Assembly (NCBI GenBank): GCA_905250125.1 | Contig: CAJNOL010000370.1 | Location: forward strand, 62,001 to 126,000 | Direction of reading: 5' to 3' | Length of the DNA stretch: 64,000 nucleotides | Source: Rotaria sordida | Lineage: Eukaryota > Rotifera > Eurotatoria > Philodinida > Philodinidae | Part shown: positions 1 through 14,000 of the stretch, one piece after another | How positions within the stretch are numbered: position 1 is the stretch's first letter | Layout of the letters: every line of letters begins with the position of its first letter | Notes under the pieces: model-generated | Database searches by the model: none | What the model was told of the DNA's origin: nothing | Seen by the model: only the letters and a program-made list of their open reading frames with translations | Made by a program: the position numbers and the translations under genes

Positions 1-240
1 TAGTGAAGGAAGTCGATTATCCTTTATTCGATAACTATAATAGACTGATTGATATACATCCTCGACGAAGGATGATATCATTAGTTACATATCTCTCGTG
101 TGTGTGTGTGCTGAGAATCTTCGTGCCAATGGAAGGAATTTATTCCCTCATAGTGGCCAAAAGATGTCACTACATAGTAATCTCACGGAGAATCTGCTAA
201 CATTAGGTCAAACAAGTTCTCTTGTAATATTATCTTTTAG

Positions 241-806
241 CATGCGCCTATTATAATTGATGGACAATTAATAAAGAAAAAGAATGCTGTTTGTAAACGA
301 TTACTACCTGTTGAAGATACAAATAATGATATTTCATCAATTATTCAAGTTGGTATACGAATGCCAACAAATGAATTTGAAAAATTTGTTCCAAGTAAAT
401 TTCTTATTAAAATAATATGATAAATATTGATTGATTTTTTCTGTTTTAGAAACATCACTAGAATCATATTGGCATATTATGGCTGAACATTATCGAATTA
501 AACTTGAAGAAGTAACACGTGAAAATCACCAAGTAATTAATATAAAATAAATTCTTTTTGTTAAAAAGAATTCATATTCTTTTGTTTTTAAGCTTCATGA
601 AATTGTTGATGGATTAAATAAAGATAATGAAAATTTACGTGCAGTTGCTGATCATTGTGAATATTTAACTGATATTATTGAAGTAAAATAATAGACCATT
701 ATATATATATATTTTTTTTTTAAATTTTATTATTTTGTAGAAATTAACTAGTGAAGATAATATTCAAAATGCAAATAAATCATCAGTTCGTGGACGTTTG
801 TTTTGA
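241..806 (+). CDS. GMNN: Geminin-like coiled-coil protein, 5' end not resolved
   Basis: Four exons are read: 241-394, 450-532, 593-682 and 741-806 (TGA at 804-806), with GT-AG introns of 50-60 nt. Exon 2 encodes ESYWHIMAEHYRIKLEE and exon 3 encodes LHEIVDGLNKDNENLRAVAD followed by HCEYLTDIIE. These match the geminin core SQYWKEVAEKRRKALYEAL and the second half AEVAEHVQYMAELIERL. Geminin proteins form parallel coiled coils that bind Cdt1 and block re-licensing of replication; the relatives MCIDAS and GEMC1 drive multiciliated-cell fate. The closest resemblance is to geminin itself. The coiled coil is seven residues (one heptad) shorter than human between the LH and the end of the ERL segment. 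The start codon is not identified: an upstream exon may end at 176 (donor GTAATC at 177), but its product is unrecognisable. A polyadenylation signal AATAAA lies at 898-903. A paralogue lies tail to tail at 3029-3661. Confidence 0.75.
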
Positions 807-3028
807 TATTAAAAAAAAAACAACAACAATTCTATGAACTATAGATAGATATAGATATAAATATTTTGTTGTGTTTATTTTGTGTTTCTCTCTTGTGAAT
901 AAAATGGAAAAAAGCTAATCGATGTTGTTAAATAAACGCAAAGATTACAAATAAAATAAAAATGAATCAAAATTAACTATATCTATTATATTGATATGTA
1001 TAACAATAGAAATTTTGCAAGAATAATGCATCAATCGAGCTGATATTTTTTGATCATAAATAAGATTCAATACGATTAGTAGAAATCTAAAAGGATCTAT
1101 GCCTGACTGGCTTTTTTATCCTTTAGGAATAGTATTTATGAAGACTCGCCTTACGAACTATTGGCATGATATTTTGTTCATAGATAAATCTCAAGTTCAT
1201 TTAAATATTATTAAAATTTTAGCTCAAATGAATGTATGTTTTCTAGAGATATTGAATATTTAAATAATAGTTCAATCGGATAGAAAGATGTCCATATTCG
1301 ATTTTCTTTGAGTAGAACAAAATGTTATGTCAACATCTTTTATAATTATCATATCCAGAGTATGAAAACTCATCGAATTATTGTCTTAGTTTTGTGAAAA
1401 ATATTTTCAATAATGTTATACAAAGTCGCTGTTATCTTATCATTTATTATGAAACTATGTAGTCCATTACACTCGAAAGCTAATCTAATGATTTGTTTCT
1501 GTTATATTTTTTGTAACTTGAAAAGAAAAATTTTCCTATAGAAATCGTCTCAAATTGGATGAGAAAATCGTGTCCTCGGATTATTTGATGTAGTCACATT
1601 GTTAGGAGATTTATTGAACAAACGAAATTAGTTTTTAACCGAAAGATATTCATAAAAGTTAAACTTCAATTCGATCAAAGCAAAAAATGTCTTTTAACGA
1701 TAGTTGATCATTAGTGTGAAATGATGACATACTTGTTAAATTGAAACTTCAAATGTTTACTGAAAGAAATTTCTCTTGAAACTTTTTCTCGATTGATTAA
1801 CGTTTATCCAATAGCCAATACTTCCCTATACTTTATTAAGCTATTGATATTTCTCTTTGTCAAATTATCCATAAAAATATTATTTTTGACCAAATTTTCA
1901 TTTGATTTAAATAACATACAAAGTTCGATATTGCATTAATAGAAGGATCATTACTTTAAAACTTTCCTCCATTGAATTCATACTATGCATTTTCCATCTA
2001 GCTTTAAATACGTTTATCACAATGCTGACTACAGCTAAATACTGAACTAGAAATAATCATTTGATGTATAAAACATTATTATTGAAGCAAGATCTATGTG
2101 TAAAAAGTCTTTGCATAAAGTATGTGCTTCATTTTCGTTTACTTATAAATAGAATTAAAATTTCATGTTCTTTCTATACATATATATTTAGAATTTCTTT
2201 TTGACTTAAAACTGATTTATCTAGAGCAAATCATTGATGAGGATAAAAAATGATATCTATATACAATTTCAGGTTAGATTTACAAAATATCTTATGTGTT
2301 GATCGTTTTATATATTACTATAAATGATCAAAACCTATTGCATTTTTAAATATTAAAATTTGGGAAAAAAATTGCTATTCGAAAATTGTTTATAGCTTTC
2401 AATTCTTATGAATTCTAGCTTATTATAGATCATAATTTTGCAGAAGATTTAATTCTCTACAATAACAAAAAAGTAAAAATTACTCGAAAATACCTAATAT
2501 CTCGATACATGAACATTCTTTTCGACTGCGATTTTCAGGATATTCTAAGGATCATTAGACCTATCATCTATGGACTGAATTTCAGGTCGAGATTTCACTA
2601 AAACAGTCATAACTCAATTGTAAAGTTTAAGATAAGAATTGAGGTAGTTCCCTAGTTATTTTAGTAGATATACAAATTCTACTTAGATACAGCCAGACCT
2701 CCAAGATTCTATCAGGTCTTGCTTCTGTTATGTGTGTTTGTGCTACTGCTCTCATACTTACCTTCAAAATACTAATTTTACACAGAAGTATCGCGTATAG
2801 AAATATCATGTCAAGCAGTTAACTATTTTTGATTAACTCTGATGACTTATAAATGCACGAAAGTTGAACAAACATGAAGTATCGTGTATACAGATTACAA
2901 TGAAAAAAAAAATCGTATTTTCGATAATTTTATTCAAAAATATCTTTCTTTCATTTCGAATTTTATACATATACATTAAAAAAAAATAATACACACACAC
3001 ATATCAAAGTTCGTTTTATTTCATCTAC
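807..3028. other. Intergenic, 3' flanks of two convergent genes
   Basis: AT-rich sequence between the two convergent geminin-like genes. Apart from the AATAAA at 898-903, no exon, RNA gene or long repeat was recognised. A short hairpin lies near 1089-1126 (AAAGGAT pairing with ATCCTTT). Confidence 0.6.
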
Positions 3029-3661
3029 TCAATTGGTAGAACTATCATCAAGAAGACTATCATGTTCATTAGTAAATGACTAAAAACAAAAAAGAAGAAT
3101 ACAAGAATATATGAAAAATATTTAATAAAAAAAAATATTTATTACATTGAGAACATTTTGTAAATAATCACAATGATCAGACAAAGCACGAAGTTGTTCA
3201 TTTTCTTTACTCAAATCATCAATAACATTATGTAACTAGAGAAAAAAAAGCGAATAGATTAGATATAAATTAATTCATTTAATTTACTTGTTCATTTTCA
3301 ACAACTGTTTCTTCAATAGCTTGTTTTCGGCGTTCACTTATTAATTTCCAATAAGATTCAGAAGCTTCATCTAAAATAAAGAAAAAAACATTATCTCTTT
3401 GATTTTTTTCTTTCAAGTTTTATCTTATTCTATACTTTGCATAAGCATTTGAACAATTTCTTCAGCAGTATTACCATTATCTAATGCTGTAGCCATTTGT
3501 TCAGCATAATTTGGTGTATTAGTAGATATATCATGATTGAATTGTATATCATCAGTATTAGTACTTATATTTTGTGTTGTATTTTTCGTTTTTTGACATG
3601 TCGTTCGATGATTTTCAATTGGATGAAGTAAAATAAATTTCGATGGAGAATTTTGTGTCAT
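3029..3661 (-). CDS. GMNN: Geminin-like coiled-coil protein, second copy
   Basis: Four exons on the minus strand: 3661-3436, 3370-3288, 3235-3146 and 3079-3029, starting at ATG 3661 and ending with TGA at 3029. The product is about 149 aa. Exon 2 gives NEASESYWKLISERRKQAIE, very close to the geminin motif SQYWKEVAEKRRKALYEAL. Exon 3 gives LHNVIDDLSKENEQLRALSD and HCDYLQNVLN. The N-terminal 75 residues are Thr/Asn-rich and probably disordered. All three introns sit at the same positions and phases (1, 0, 0) as in the neighbouring copy at 241-806, so the two genes are paralogues derived by duplication and inversion. This copy has the same one-heptad deletion. The Cys-Asp pair in SDHCDY matches ADHCEY of the other copy, so both share an ancestor after the rotifer split. 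Role by family: Cdt1 inhibition or ciliated-cell fate; which one cannot be told from the sequence. Confidence 0.8.
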
Positions 3662-5012
3662 AATTAATCTAAAAATTTCAACATAAGATCTTCAAAATCT
3701 CAACTCTACTGTATTAGATAAATTCTGATTTAAGTAAAATCTATCAAATTTACTTTAGCTGTCAAATTATATTTTCAATATTTTGTTAAACTATTCCTTT
3801 TATTCTTTTTTTTTTTTATTATTAAAATCATCTATGAATAAAATGCAAATGTTTTGGAATGCAACAAAAAACAAACGAGAGTAACCGCTAGAAACATTAG
3901 CAATTATTGAAAGTCAAGAAAAATCAATAAAAAAGAATGCTTTAGTTTTAATCTTATTACTTGAGATTTACTATAATTGCTAATGGTTTCTGATAATTTC
4001 TAACTACTTTCAATTATTATTCATATCCTTAAAGTGTTATAATGATTTCTAGTATAAAAAATTCAGTTTGTTCTTAACCTAGAAATTATTTATCAATAAT
4101 TTAAAAAAAAAACAAAAAATAAGAATTAATTTAAATCAATGGGTATTTTGTACATCTAATTTTTTAATACATTCAAGGTTTTCAATAGAAATTTGAAACA
4201 AAGTATCTTTTTCTATTAATAAAACATCTATTAGTATTTTGGGTATTTCTTATATAGATGTTCCACCTTTCGAAAATGATATCATTTTCGAAAGGTGAAA
4301 CATCAGCTTAAGGAATGTAGTATTTTGTTCAAAATAACAAAGTACGAAAAAATAATATCGAGATGATGACAAAAATTATACACATATTTTAAGAAATAAT
4401 TGTCTGAATTAATTTTTACTATCATATGTATATTAGAAATAAAAAAAAAATACGACTTATTATTGGTCTTATTCGTATATGTTAATACATTCGAAAAGAA
4501 CTAGTGAAAAAAATATGTAGAAGAAACAAGTTTGGAAGTCTCAAACAAGATGATGACGAGCAACTTTTTAATAATGCTATAATGAAAGAAGTAAAGTCCT
4601 TTTTCTACTTTGTTTTTTTCAAGTAATTCAGATCTAAGAAACCATTACCGTAAACGATATCATTACGTCGCTGTTTTTCGTCAGCTAATAAAACAAGATT
4701 ACGACGAAGATACGGTAAAAATTAATTCAATAGCATGCATATTTAAGACGCTGTTACTATTCGCCCTGAGAAAGTGCACAGTAGAATTTTTTTTTTCTTA
4801 AATTGTAAGAACCTTGGATATTTTGCTTTTGCTTGAGATAGTTAATGTTGGAAATATTGAATATATTTTTCTATTAGTATGAAACAAAGTGTGATTGATA
4901 TAACATCAATCGCGGACTTTGACAATAGAGGTCACCAACAGAAAACTCGTTTCATTGGATATCAATTCTTATTTAATATAATGATTTATTTAGATATTTT
5001 TATTTTGTAAAT
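3662..5012. other. Intergenic between geminin copy 2 and BORCS8
   Basis: AT-rich flanking DNA. It should contain the minus-strand promoter of the geminin copy and the plus-strand promoter of BORCS8. No promoter motif could be assigned. It contains the palindrome at 4257-4304. Confidence 0.55.
4257..4304. repeat. 48-nt near-perfect palindrome
   Basis: The sequence folds back on itself with no loop around the point 4280/4281. The inner 34 nt (4264-4297) are perfectly self-complementary, with half-site CACCTTTCGAAAATGAT; one mismatched pair follows, then six more paired bases. It is not followed by a T-run and lies between genes on opposite strands. Confidence 0.9.
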
Positions 5013-5550
5013 ATGATATCATCATCAAGTTTAATGGAATCTCGTTTAAATTCTTCACCAAATCGTTTTGATCCTGATATAGAAGCTAAAGTACGTTCAT
5101 CTCTACGTAGTATAAATGAAACAATACAATCAAATGCTAATGAACCATCATTAGCTTTCTATCGAATACAAGTAAATGAAAAGAATAATTTTTTTCTTTT
5201 TTCTTTGGTCTTATTTGTATCTTTTAGGAACATGTACGAAGATCTTTACCTACAATGATACAAAAACGAATTGAACTTGAAAATTTACATGATCGTATGA
5301 ATGGTCTTATTTTTGATATTGAATATAGTGTTGATGCTGTTAAATCTCTTGTAACTTGTGATGAACATTTAAATGTAAAATCAATTTTGTATATTTTTTT
5401 TTTGTTTTAATAATTTTAACTAAAATATTTCTTTTTATTTAGAATATTGCAACTAATTTAGAAAAATCTATTTATATTAGTAAACAAATAAATCTAATAA
5501 AACAACAACAAATTCAACAACAAATATTAGAAAAAAAACATGGATCATAA
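5013..5550 (+). CDS. BORCS8: BLOC-1-related complex subunit 8
   Basis: Three exons: 5013-5171, 5228-5374 and 5443-5550 (TAA at 5548-5550), all introns phase 0, product about 137 aa. The junction of exons 1 and 2 reads NEPSLAFYRIQ then EHVRRSLPTMIQKR, almost identical to human BORCS8 (MEF2BNB), ANEPSVALYRLQEHVRRSLPEL. The following IEYSVDAVKSLV corresponds to VEYACSAVKNLV. BORCS8 is a small helical subunit of BORC, which recruits Arl8 to lysosomes and couples them to kinesin for outward transport. The C-terminal part is Gln-rich with a run of KKQQQ-like residues and shows no similarity to vertebrate tails. The protein is slightly longer at the N terminus than human, where residues 1-35 are Ser-rich. 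Confidence 0.93.
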
Positions 5551-8070
5551 ATATAAATTATATAAAATTTCAAAATCTCTTCAAATTCTCATTATGAATT
5601 TCATGAGTTTTTGTGTTTTTTTTTTGTTTCGTCATTTGATGTTGAAATTTTTTGCATAAAGATTAATTGTATAATATATTGAAATCATTGCACAAGTTTA
5701 TTGAAGAAATTGTTATTAAATAATTCAAACATTGAGTTTATCATCTATTCATTCTATAGGAAATAAATAAATTTTCTCTCTGAGAAATTTGAAAATATAT
5801 CATTCTATGGAACAATTGAATTAAAACGGTATACAATTTCAATCAGTTCTATCTATTGATTTCTGAAATTAAAGTAAAATATTGATTTAGTATTGTTGTT
5901 GACAAAGAAACATATCTGCTTTTTTTTTTAAATAAAAAATTAAAGTATTTGCAGAGATCTTAAAAAATATTAGTTCTTTTTTTAGTGATTCTCTCAAATC
6001 TATTCCAAATATTCAATCCATGTTATACAAATTAGCGGTGATACTTTATCTTTACTTTAACAGTATAACAACCATTAGTATGAACATAAAGCTATAATAG
6101 AATCTATATTAAATACTCGACTTTATTAGGAAAATTCATAACAATAAGTGATATGTTGGTTGTCTACTATGAATTTTCTTTTTACTCGATTAACAAATGT
6201 CTTTGTTGGTTAGATATAGGTTTTAATTCAGTTCTATCTGATCAATTTCAAGTCTATATAGAAGCTAACATTATGATTTCATCAAAATGAATCTCTCTTC
6301 AGTTGAGCTTCTTTTCTTATGGATGAATGTCATGTGATGCAGACACTACAAGATATGCCCATCGTCCAAACGTTAGAAATTCAAGAAAATTAAGTTGGAT
6401 TGAGTTTTTACAGTATCCACATCGAGATTTTGTAGAGCTCACATATATTTTTGAAGAAAATAATGATTATAAATTTTAAGTCGAAGTTTTGTGGCTCTCT
6501 GCTCCTCCTCATTAGACCTACGACAATTTCGATCTTGAGAACTATCCCAACAGTTCTTTCGATAGGAACTGATCTATATAGCAGTTATATTTGAATAAAC
6601 TAGTGTCACCAAACATTTCATCTTAATCTGCCTATTAGATTTATAATCGCTTCATTCTAGGTCATGCTTGTCAACTACACAAACATGTTGGAATGAAACT
6701 AACAGAAACTTAATGCTAGAATAGAAGGACTCAATTCTTAAGAAACGAATTGATCATTAGATCTAGTTCTAAAAAGAGAAATATTCACACGATACAGTTC
6801 TCGAAAAAGAATCGGTTCATTGGACTGTGATGTCGATAGCATCTACTACCGTAACTAATTGAAATAATGCAGATCCTTTTTCTTATGCGTATCATGTTAT
6901 ACTTCATACCGAAGTAACAATTTAATGCACAATGACGAGAAAGAGTAATGATTCAAAGATTCTTTCGAATTTTATTCATCAAGCGAGGGGTGCCTTAATG
7001 TGCCCGTGTACTATTACGATTATGCAAATGTGTAAACAAAAGAAAATTGGAATAAATTACATCATAATAAAATATATTGTCGTCTGTTTCAGTCATCTGA
7101 ACTTTACCGAGAAATTTATCTTTGAATGGCAGCAAAAATTAATAAAAACCAAAAACGTGTGAATTTTCCCGTTGTGATAATTAAACTTTTATTATAATCA
7201 AAAAAATATTTGATGCTTTCTATAAGGAATAAGATATGGAATGTAGATTGAATTAGATGATTTATGATTTATTTAGTCTTTTTTTTTACCTACGAAATCA
7301 TATTCCAAAAGGTAATCTTAGTAAACATTGTATGAAATTCAAGAAAATTGAATGATCAATGGAAAAGCTGATTTAATATAATAGATAGAAGGAACTACTG
7401 CAATGACTTTTCCAGTTTCTATTAACAGTTCTTATCTAGAATTTTGAAGGAAAGAATGCGAAATCCAAAGATTGAATATATAGTGGAAATTAAAATATTT
7501 GATCTTTTTGTTTGTAATTGTATAAATCAAAAAATACAAATAATAACAAACAGTTGTTAAGACACCTTTTATAAATGACTACGTATTATTGACATTGATC
7601 ATATTGAGTTCTTTGAATAATTTTTTATAGAATCGTTTATTCAGTAAAGTAGTTTCTTGAGTAAATATTTAAAGAAACTCTACTATTATAGATTTTTGAA
7701 ATCAATTATTCAACAATCAAGATACAAAAAACAAAACGCGACATCATTTTCATTTTATAATCAATATAATCTTATAAGCTTTTGTTTATGACATTCTTAG
7801 ATCAAGTATTAACATGTAATCAACATGTTAATAACACTGTATTATTTTTATCATTTAATAAATTTAATTTAATTTTACATTGAATGAATTAAAAAGAAAT
7901 CAGTTCAAATTTTAAGACATATAACAAAATGATTTTAAATATTTAGTGAATATTATAAATCTCCATAAAAGGAAGAACGAAAATAAAACATTCATTGTAT
8001 ATGAATACATGTATACATATAACAATATCATCATCATCATCATCACATGAAAACAGACGAAAATCTGACA
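5551..8070. other. Intergenic between BORCS8 and RIM 3' ends
   Basis: About 2.5 kb of AT-rich DNA between two convergent genes. Short open frames (for example 6932-7162) have no family resemblance. AATAAA-like signals occur near 5761 downstream of BORCS8. A short ATC repeat lies near 8028-8045, just beyond the RIM stop codon. No other feature was seen. Confidence 0.55.
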
Positions 8071-11000
8071 TCAACTTGAATCATAAAATTCGCTTTCAAC
8101 TAATTTTTCTCGAAATAATATATACCAAGCTATAGTATGTTGATTTAATGTTAAATTATCAAGTTGAATAAATGCTTCACCAATACATTGATTTTTTTCA
8201 AATTTACCACCACGTTGCCATACTGTTACTTGAAGACGACGGCCTGAAAATTTTTATTTTACAATATTTTAAAAGAAAAAAGTTGAAATATTTCAACAAA
8301 AAAAAAAAAAAAAAAAAAAAAATATTTACCCATAACATTGCATGCATTATATTTTAATTTTGAATGATATTCTGGATTATAACTTCCTCTTACTGTAGTA
8401 GTTTTACGTTTTTGTACACGTCGTGTACCCGTTCGAAGATATCTATTAATAAATAAAAATATTCATATTTCAATTCGAAAAATTAAATAAAATTCTTCTA
8501 TATTAACTTCGAAAATTCGATATACTATAATCGAATCTAACAAAAAGAATAACAACAAGCTCTATGTTTACTTTTAAAAATTATTTCAGATGTAAATCAA
8601 ATTATTCAAAGTTAATTTAAAGAGACAATAGATAATGTTTAGTTAAAAGCATAGAACTATCGAGAATACTAATGTTATTTTAGTACATTTAATGATCAAA
8701 ATAGCTTCACAAAAACACTTTTTGTAATAGCGTAATTAGGAGATCATGGATGGTAGGACAGTGTCCTATTATCTTGAACAAAAATTCATGAAATATAGTG
8801 TCAATGATAGCAACTTATAGATTTTTCTTTCTTTTGATGGTAGAACAACGCTTGGCCTAGCCAATCTTTGGTTACGCTACTACTTTCTGCTAGATTTGAG
8901 TGTTGAATCTCTTCGAAAATTAAAATGTATGAAACACAATGTAGCTGTGGATACTAATTATATGAAAATTGTTTTATTTTATCTATGTTGGAGCACATTT
9001 CTTCATCATACTTTTACTTAATCCTTTAGAAATGCGCTAAGGCAGTAATTCATATATTATATACTGTGTTTGATCGTATATCAACAATTTCTGTCACAGT
9101 ATGTGACGCAGGGTAGGGACTGCAAATGTCTACCCTATACACTTCAACACTTCATTTATATCGTGCTTCACAAAAGTCAACTTTCATCAAAATAAACATA
9201 ATCTTCTTTGAAAAAAAAACGACTTTTTTCCAAAAGCATCGATTTTATTGATGTCTGTATGATAAAATAGGATTCTAAACGCATCTAAGAAAGTTTTGCT
9301 AAATTTCAAAGAAACTTGAAATTAACTAGTAGATAAACGCATAGAGTTTAAAAATACTACAATATTGTAAAATTTCTATTCAAAAAAAAAAAAAAAACTC
9401 TTTTCCGTTTTTTCTCTGTTTATGTGGTTTTAATAATGCACATTCCAGATTTTCAAACGAGCTTCATTATAGTCCTTTTTTTTTAAAACAACATGTCACG
9501 ATGCAGGTCATGATTGGGTTCTTCTTCTTTTTCTTCTTCTAAATTAAGCATTGTTTTCTATTATATATAAAAGCTCTTCTATAAATAGATCTCTATTGAA
9601 TTCGTCACTCTTTTCCTGCACATGAAAAGTAGGAACATAAAAAAAGAAAGTTTCTTTCATACCGTGCATCCTGACATGTTCTAACAAAGAAAAAAAATTA
9701 AATATTTAGAATGATGATCTACATAGATTTCTTGGTTATACAATGAACTATTTGTTTGGTGAATATTTCTCTTTCAAATATCATGATATTGAACTAAAAA
9801 TTTTACTCTAACTTCTCTACTATAATCCTAATATATTTTGTCAGACGACTTGAATGTACGTGACATTAAATCAGATTTTAAGGGATAAAGTTTTAATGAG
9901 AATATACTATGTAAAGTGTCGCACGATTTATCAAATCTTCTAAACATGACAAATTCGCTTAGTCCTGTCTTAAAATAATCATTTTGTTACATAAACAATC
10001 AGTTATATTGTAATCTTATTTCTAAACTTGTACAAAACAAAATAGTGAACTCAGAAACCTTTAAAAATAATATGAAAATTAATAAAAAAATTTTCTTATT
10101 AAATTTTTAATTGTTTCATTTTTTCTAAATACTCATTTTTTGAAAAATCGATAATCATTTTACGTTGAAAGGAGATCTTGAAAAAAATGCTTGTAGTGTC
10201 ACTTTTAAGTGAAAGCTACAGTTCATTTCAATATCGCATTTTAGAGAGATGTGTCCGCTCAATAAAATGACCGACTTCGACAAATTTTAGCATGTTCGAA
10301 AAGGGATTTATTCACTATTGAAAATAATTTTTTAGGTCTTTCAAAAAGTTTTTCACTACTCTTGAACAAAAAATTAAGACAAAATATTTAAGTCCGTACT
10401 CGAAAAGAGTATAAAATTACGATCATAATAATAACTTACGTTTTAACATATGTATCAGGTGGAATATCTTCAATTCTTGCTCCATGATTATCAGTATTTT
10501 CATTAATAATACGTTCTAATCTTTTTGCACATATAATATCAATTTCTAAAAGACCTTTTGTAACAATTAAACCAAGTTGAATTTTTCCCATATTTATATA
10601 ATCTTGAATCATATTTTCATAATTTCTTGGTGTAACTTGTCCTGGACCAACAGTATGTGTTTGAACATTACTATTATTATTATTATCATCATCATTTATT
10701 TGTTCTTGTTCGGATAATGTAAAATATCTATCAATATCATCATCACTATCAAAATTTGATGTAGCTGATGATTTTCTTGAACCTGATATAGATGAATGTC
10801 TTGATGATGGTATATATGGTAACATTAATTGTCCAATAGGCATTTGTTGTAATGGAATAGGACGTATTAATGTTTGTTGTTCATCTTGATTTATTGTTGA
10901 TATTATACTTTGACGTGGTGATTTATCTGTATTATTAGATGAATTTTCTAATATAACACCAATAGATAAATCCATATGATGATGTTCTTTATCAATATTT

Positions 11001-14000
11001 GTATGTATTTGTGATGATAATTTTCTTGATGTTGGATTTTTTGGTGAATTAGGTGTTGATTCACTAAAACGTCTTGTATGACCATCAAATAATTTTGCTA
11101 AACCTTTTGATATTCGACGTTTTAATTTAACTGATTGTATTGTTATTGATGATTGACGTCGAGAATTTTCGTCATCATTTTTATCATCATCAATATCAGT
11201 CATAACAATAGTTGGAATTGTTGAATTAGTTATATTTATATGTTTAGAAGTTGTTTGTGTAAAAGAATTTTTTCGATTATAATCAATTGAAGGATTTAAT
11301 GTATGTATTAATGATTCAGGAGATATTTTTAATCGTTCATCATATTTATTTGTTAATGATGATGATAATAATAATGGTGGCATTTTACGACAACTATCAG
11401 CACTTTCTATTGATGATGATTTAAATGTAACATTTGTTGCTGATGGTTTACGTGTTTGACGATCACGTAATTCATACCAACGTGGTTCATCTTCAAGATT
11501 AGCTTCATTTAATGGTAATTGTATCATACCAAGAAATTCATCAGATTCATCTGTAATATCATTATTTGTTTGATATTGTTTTTTATCCCAAAGTAATATT
11601 TCTAAATGAAGAACATCCATACTTTCAACTTCATGAAAAACAAATGTTTCATTATAAATTGGATTTGATGAATGAATTATTTTTGTTTCAAACATATCAA
11701 AACCACGATCTTCAAAAAGCATTTTACCAGTTATAAATGCATATGGATGATCACCATTCGATCTTAAAGGAAGATTACCTGCTTGAATTATTGTTAAAGC
11801 TAATTTCATATCATCAACATCATGCCAAATTTGAGCTTTACAAAAACACAAAACAAAAAAAGATATTTTAAAATTATTTTAAGAGAAATATATTTAGTCA
11901 TGTCTTTTATTTTTTTAAAGACTATCAGAACAAACAATGCAAATCACTATATGAACATTTGTCGCGGTCTTACAAAAAATCTACCGCGATGGTTTTCAAA
12001 AAAGTGTTTCTAATTTCACTGCTGCAACTATATTTGACCAGAAATATTGATACAGATTCATTCAATCTCAGAGTATTTCATTTATAAACCCTGAAATCCT
12101 ATTAAATTCATGCAGTTTTTCAATATCCTTGAAAAAAAAAATGCTGCCGCATCGCTATGAACATCTCTAATACTGATGTGCTAAGTAAGACTATCATTCT
12201 ATATGAATAGTTGTGTTAGAAAATTTACATAAATAAATTTATAGCTACTTATTGTATTTCTTTTTTTTTTTTGAGTGTAAAAATTTTTATATAAATTGAA
12301 TAGAGATATATTAAAATTTAAAAGATCAAGAAAAAATGAAATTGATAAAAAATTTCAATTCGCGGGGGGGGGGGGGGGGAAGTGTTAATAATTTTCTTTA
12401 TATTTTACCTAGAAGTCTTCCACGATTAATTAATATTGGTTTAAGTTCTTTAACATTTGGTACTTCAAGTGTTTCAACAGTTTCATATAAATCTTTTTTT
12501 TTCTGTTTTGGAATTGTTGATGATAATGATGGTGGTAATGGTGGTAAATTTCGTCGTTTTCGTGTTAATGATGATGATAAACGTGGTACAGTTTCAAAAT
12601 GTCTTGAAATTTCAATAGATGATAATATTTGACCATTATTTATTTGTAATCTAACATTATTATGTTGAACAACTAATTGTACAATATCACCACAATGATC
12701 TTGTAAAATTCGTACTTCTTCATATGTTGATTCAATTAATGAATGTCCATTAAATTCAAGTATTTGATCACCTACTTCAATATTACCTTGAATATCAGCT
12801 GGACCACCATGTAAAACATTTGTTACAAAACATCCTTTAAAAAAATAAAATAAAATATTTTTATTTTTTTTTTTGAATAACAAAAAAAAATTAATATTCT
12901 ACAAACCAAGACTACTATCTTCACATTCTTGTCCACCAACAATACGCATACCAAGACCATTTGTTCGTATTGATGTATCATTTTTATCTCGATGAAGTAA
13001 AATTCGATGTGGATTTGATGGTGGTGTACGTGCACGTAATTTTGAACTTTCTTCAGCATGTAAATAAATATTTTCACATGTTTCAATTGTTTTTCTTCTA
13101 TCACCAGCTGTTAAACCTGATCCAGATGATGGTAGAGGTAGACCAAGTGTTGATGAAGCATTTGTTATTGGTACTATTGAAGCAAATTCAACTTCAGGAT
13201 TATAACCATAACAAAATTCTTCTGATAATGTTTGTCGACGAAGTTTAGGTGGTTTACTATAAAAAAAAAATTAAATTAAATTATTTATAGATTAATTCAA
13301 CAAGATTTTAATAGAATAAAAATGATTTATCCAGAAAAAGAATTGATCGAAAGTTTCTAGACAATATATTTGATTATTTTTCACATATTTACATGTATTC
13401 GAACAAAAGAATGAGAAGTAATATACTAGAATCAGAATTTTGTACTCTTTGAGAATATATGCTTAGAATTTTTTTGTGATTGAATTATAAGTTTTTTTTT
13501 TAAAACGGTTATGGTACATTAATGGATTTTGTAAGATCTATAGCAAGAAAAATGGACTATTTTTTGCATTTTCAGCACAACATGACCCTCCATCATAACT
13601 TCGTCATCTTGAAAAATAAAGATCATCCTCAAGTAGTGTATATTTATAGAATTTATTTGATGTCTACAGGAAGTAGATTTATCTGCAGAAAGATGAGATT
13701 TATGTTCCTTTAGAAATATTTTTGAGTTCTGTCAAGATTTAATTATAACTTTTAATAGTCAAAAGTGACAGAAATGTCATAAGCATATGTTCTTAAAGAA
13801 CATAAAATTGTGACTCTGATAGATTTAAATATGCAAAAACAAAATCAAATATTTTATCTAGAAACTCTCGAATCATCCTGTAGTCTATTAGAAATATATA
13901 TGAAATGAAGTTTTATTTAGTATGAATAATCTTTTCTTTTTTCTTATTCATTTGATTATTTAAAATTCAAATCTTAAATTTGAAAAAGTATCTCAGAGTG

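Noticed and set aside
3-200. Open frame at the left edge as first exon of the geminin-like gene
   Set aside because: A donor at 177 is in phase with exon 241-394, but the peptide has no resemblance to geminin and the window starts at its ATG, so it was not included in the gene.
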